6,858 nucleotides of DNA from Nitrospinota bacterium (lineage in GTDB: Bacteria > Nitrospinota > Nitrospinia > UBA9942), in NCBI GenBank assembly GCA_003489165.1, contig DNJG01000103.1:12783-19640 (forward strand), written 5' to 3'. This document shows positions 6,007 to 6,858 of this stretch, one piece after another (position 1 is the stretch's first letter; every line of letters starts with the position of its first letter). The position numbers were made by a program, and so were the translations under genes. The notes under the pieces are model-generated. The model had not been told where the DNA came from and ran no database searches. It saw only the letters and a list, made by a program, of their open reading frames with translations.

Positions 6007-6603
6007 ATGAAGGGTCCGGAATCTCTTTTTAAATTAATAGAGGAGTTGAGAAAACTTCCCGGTGTAGGGAGAAAAACTGCCGAGAGGCTTGCATTTTATA
6101 TTCTAAAATCACAAAGGCATGAAGCAGATGCACTTGTAAAGGCGATATTAGAGTTAAAAGAGAAGGTTAGGCTTTGTTCAGTCTGCAATAGTATCACAGA
6201 AGTTGACCCATGTAATATCTGCAGTGATATGAACAGGGAAAAGAATCTGTTATGTGTGGTGGAAGAACCGCATGATGTGTTTGCTATAGAAAAGACAAGG
6301 GAATTTAAGGGCAGCTATCATGTCCTCATGGGTGTCCTTTCGCCATTGGATGGCATTGGCCCCTCTGACCTGAAAATTGAAGAATTGTTAAGTAGAGTCA
6401 GAGAGAATGGAATCAGGGAGGTTATTCTGGCAACAAATCCGAATCTTGAAGGAGAAGCGACAGCTATGTATATAGCAAAGGTTCTCAAGCCCTTTGGTAT
6501 GAAGGTTACAAGAATAGCAAGAGGACTTCCTGTTGGGGGGGATTTGGAATATGCCGATGAAGTAACCTTAACAAAATCTATTGAGGGGAGACAGGAGATG
6601 TAA
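6007..6603 (+). CDS. recR: Recombination protein RecR
   Basis: This 198-residue protein has the standard RecR length and acts with RecO (and RecF) to load RecA at single-stranded gaps. Visible features are an N-terminal helix-hairpin-helix (LPGVGRKTAERLAFYIL, about 17-33), a C4 zinc finger with C57, C60, C69 and C72, and a Toprim domain from about 77 (LCVVEEPHDVFAIE, GVLSPLDGIGP, ILATNPNLEGEATAMYI), ending in the conserved GLPVGGDLEYADEVTL stretch. ATG 6007 gives MKGPESLFKLIEELRKLPG, the normal N-terminus. The GTG at 5965 would add 14 residues encoded by the upstream repeat and is rejected. No Shine-Dalgarno precedes ATG 6007; the bases before it are T-rich. A 187-bp repeat-filled gap separates recR from the ybaB gene. 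Confidence 0.97.
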   Translation: MKGPESLFKLIEELRKLPGVGRKTAERLAFYILKSQRHEADALVKAILELKEKVRLCSVCNSITEVDPCNICSDMNREKNLLCVVEEPHDVFAIEKTREFKGSYHVLMGVLSPLDGIGPSDLKIEELLSRVRENGIREVILATNPNLEGEATAMYIAKVLKPFGMKVTRIARGLPVGGDLEYADEVTLTKSIEGRQEM

Positions 6604-6608
6604 AAAAT

Positions 6609-6672
6609 ATTGAAAATTGACTATTGAAGATTGACAAGTAGAATATTAAATATTCAATATTCAATCGTCAAT
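6609..6672 (+). repeat. Heptamer-unit inverted repeat between recR and the oxidoreductase gene
   Basis: Left arm units ATTGAAA (6609), ATTGACT (6616), ATTGAAG (6623) and ATTGACA (6630); right arm units ATTAAAT (6645), ATTCAAT (6652), ATTCAAT (6659) and CGTCAAT (6666). The right arm is largely the reverse complement of the left, with an 8-bp loop. It starts 5 bp after the recR stop and ends 4 bp before the next ribosome binding site, so the element occupies nearly the whole gap. Confidence 0.87.
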
Positions 6673-6676
6673 CCGC

Positions 6677-6682
6677 AGGGGG
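6677..6682 (+). promoter_or_regulatory. Ribosome binding site of the 2-oxoacid oxidoreductase gene
   Basis: AGGGGG with a 5-base spacer (ATTAT) before ATG 6688, the same arrangement as at the ybaB-family gene. It fixes the start codon. Confidence 0.75.
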
Positions 6683-6687
6683 ATTAT

Positions 6688-6858
6688 ATGACAACCAAAG
6701 AAGCAAAGCTGCCTATAGTTAATGGGGCAGGTTTTTATGAAATAAGGATGGAGAGCATAGGCGGACTGGGTGCTAATCTGGCAGGGAAAATTCTTGCAGA
6801 GGCAGGTGTCTTGAATATGGGTTTCAACGGCTCCAATTTCTCAAGCTATGGCTCAGAG
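6688..6858 (+). CDS. 2-oxoacid:ferredoxin oxidoreductase gamma subunit, N-terminal part (3' end outside window)
   Basis: 57 codons are visible before the window ends. After a short N-terminal extension, residues from about 17 read YEIRMESIGGLGANLAGKIL, then AEAGVLNMGFNGSNFSSYGSE. The GGLGANLAGKILAEAG stretch and the following SYGSE are typical of the gamma domain of pyruvate/2-ketoisovalerate/2-oxoglutarate:ferredoxin oxidoreductases. These cytoplasmic thiamine-diphosphate enzymes interconvert 2-oxoacids and acyl-CoA plus CO2 using ferredoxin, in anaerobes and in reductive carbon fixation. The substrate cannot be judged from this fragment, and the alpha and beta subunits would be expected downstream. 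The start is supported by a good ribosome binding site. It is functionally unrelated to recR, so it probably begins a new operon after the repeat at 6609-6672. Confidence 0.85.
   Translation, partial: MTTKEAKLPIVNGAGFYEIRMESIGGLGANLAGKILAEAGVLNMGFNGSNFSSYGSE

Overview
The window is a densely packed, all plus-strand stretch of bacterial chromosome carrying housekeeping information-processing genes. In order it holds the 3' part of gyrA, a TPR lipoprotein gene, serS, five tRNA genes (Ser-UGA, Ser-GCU, Arg-GCG, Ser-CGA, Ser-GGA), the small bacterial SRP RNA gene, dnaX, a ybaB/ebfC-family gene, recR, and the 5' end of a 2-oxoacid:ferredoxin oxidoreductase gamma-subunit gene. The order gyrA ... 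serS, tRNA-Ser ... SRP RNA, dnaX, ybaB, recR resembles the arrangement near the origin of Bacillus subtilis. However, the BamD-like lipoprotein implies an outer membrane, and the AT-rich composition plus a ferredoxin-dependent 2-oxoacid oxidoreductase suggest an anaerobic or microaerophilic diderm. Nitrospirota (Thermodesulfovibrionia-like) or a related uncultured lineage is my best guess, but the phylum is an inference with low confidence.

Region 1-2889: gyrA overlaps the lipoprotein gene by the four bases ATGA, so the two are probably co-transcribed and translationally coupled; serS follows 49 bp later. Region 2890-3771: five tRNAs alternate with short imperfect palindromes. The four serine tRNAs together can read all six serine codons and sit directly behind the synthetase that charges them. 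Region 3772-6603: SRP RNA, dnaX, ybaB and recR form the classic replication/recombination cluster. Region 6604-6858: a repeat, then a metabolic gene running off the window.

The most unusual feature is the repeats. Nearly every gap, and some coding sequence, carries an array of degenerate short units, usually exactly 7 bp. In most cases a second array of complementary units follows, so the whole forms a long imperfect hairpin. The unit sequence differs completely from site to site, while the 7-bp period and the inverted architecture are kept. One gap (5834-5990) has two nested palindromes with 10-bp and 9-bp periods instead. One element supplies the start codon region and signal peptide of the lipoprotein, one runs over the serS stop codon, and a one-armed array is read in frame inside the dnaX linker.

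Other points of note are a possible -1 frameshift site in dnaX predicting a gamma-like product of about 430 residues, and a tRNA-Arg with a GCG anticodon where most bacteria use ACG. No canonical rho-independent terminator (GC-rich stem plus T-run) and no convincing promoter was found. No gene-free stretch exceeds 300 bases other than the tRNA cluster, which is fully described.
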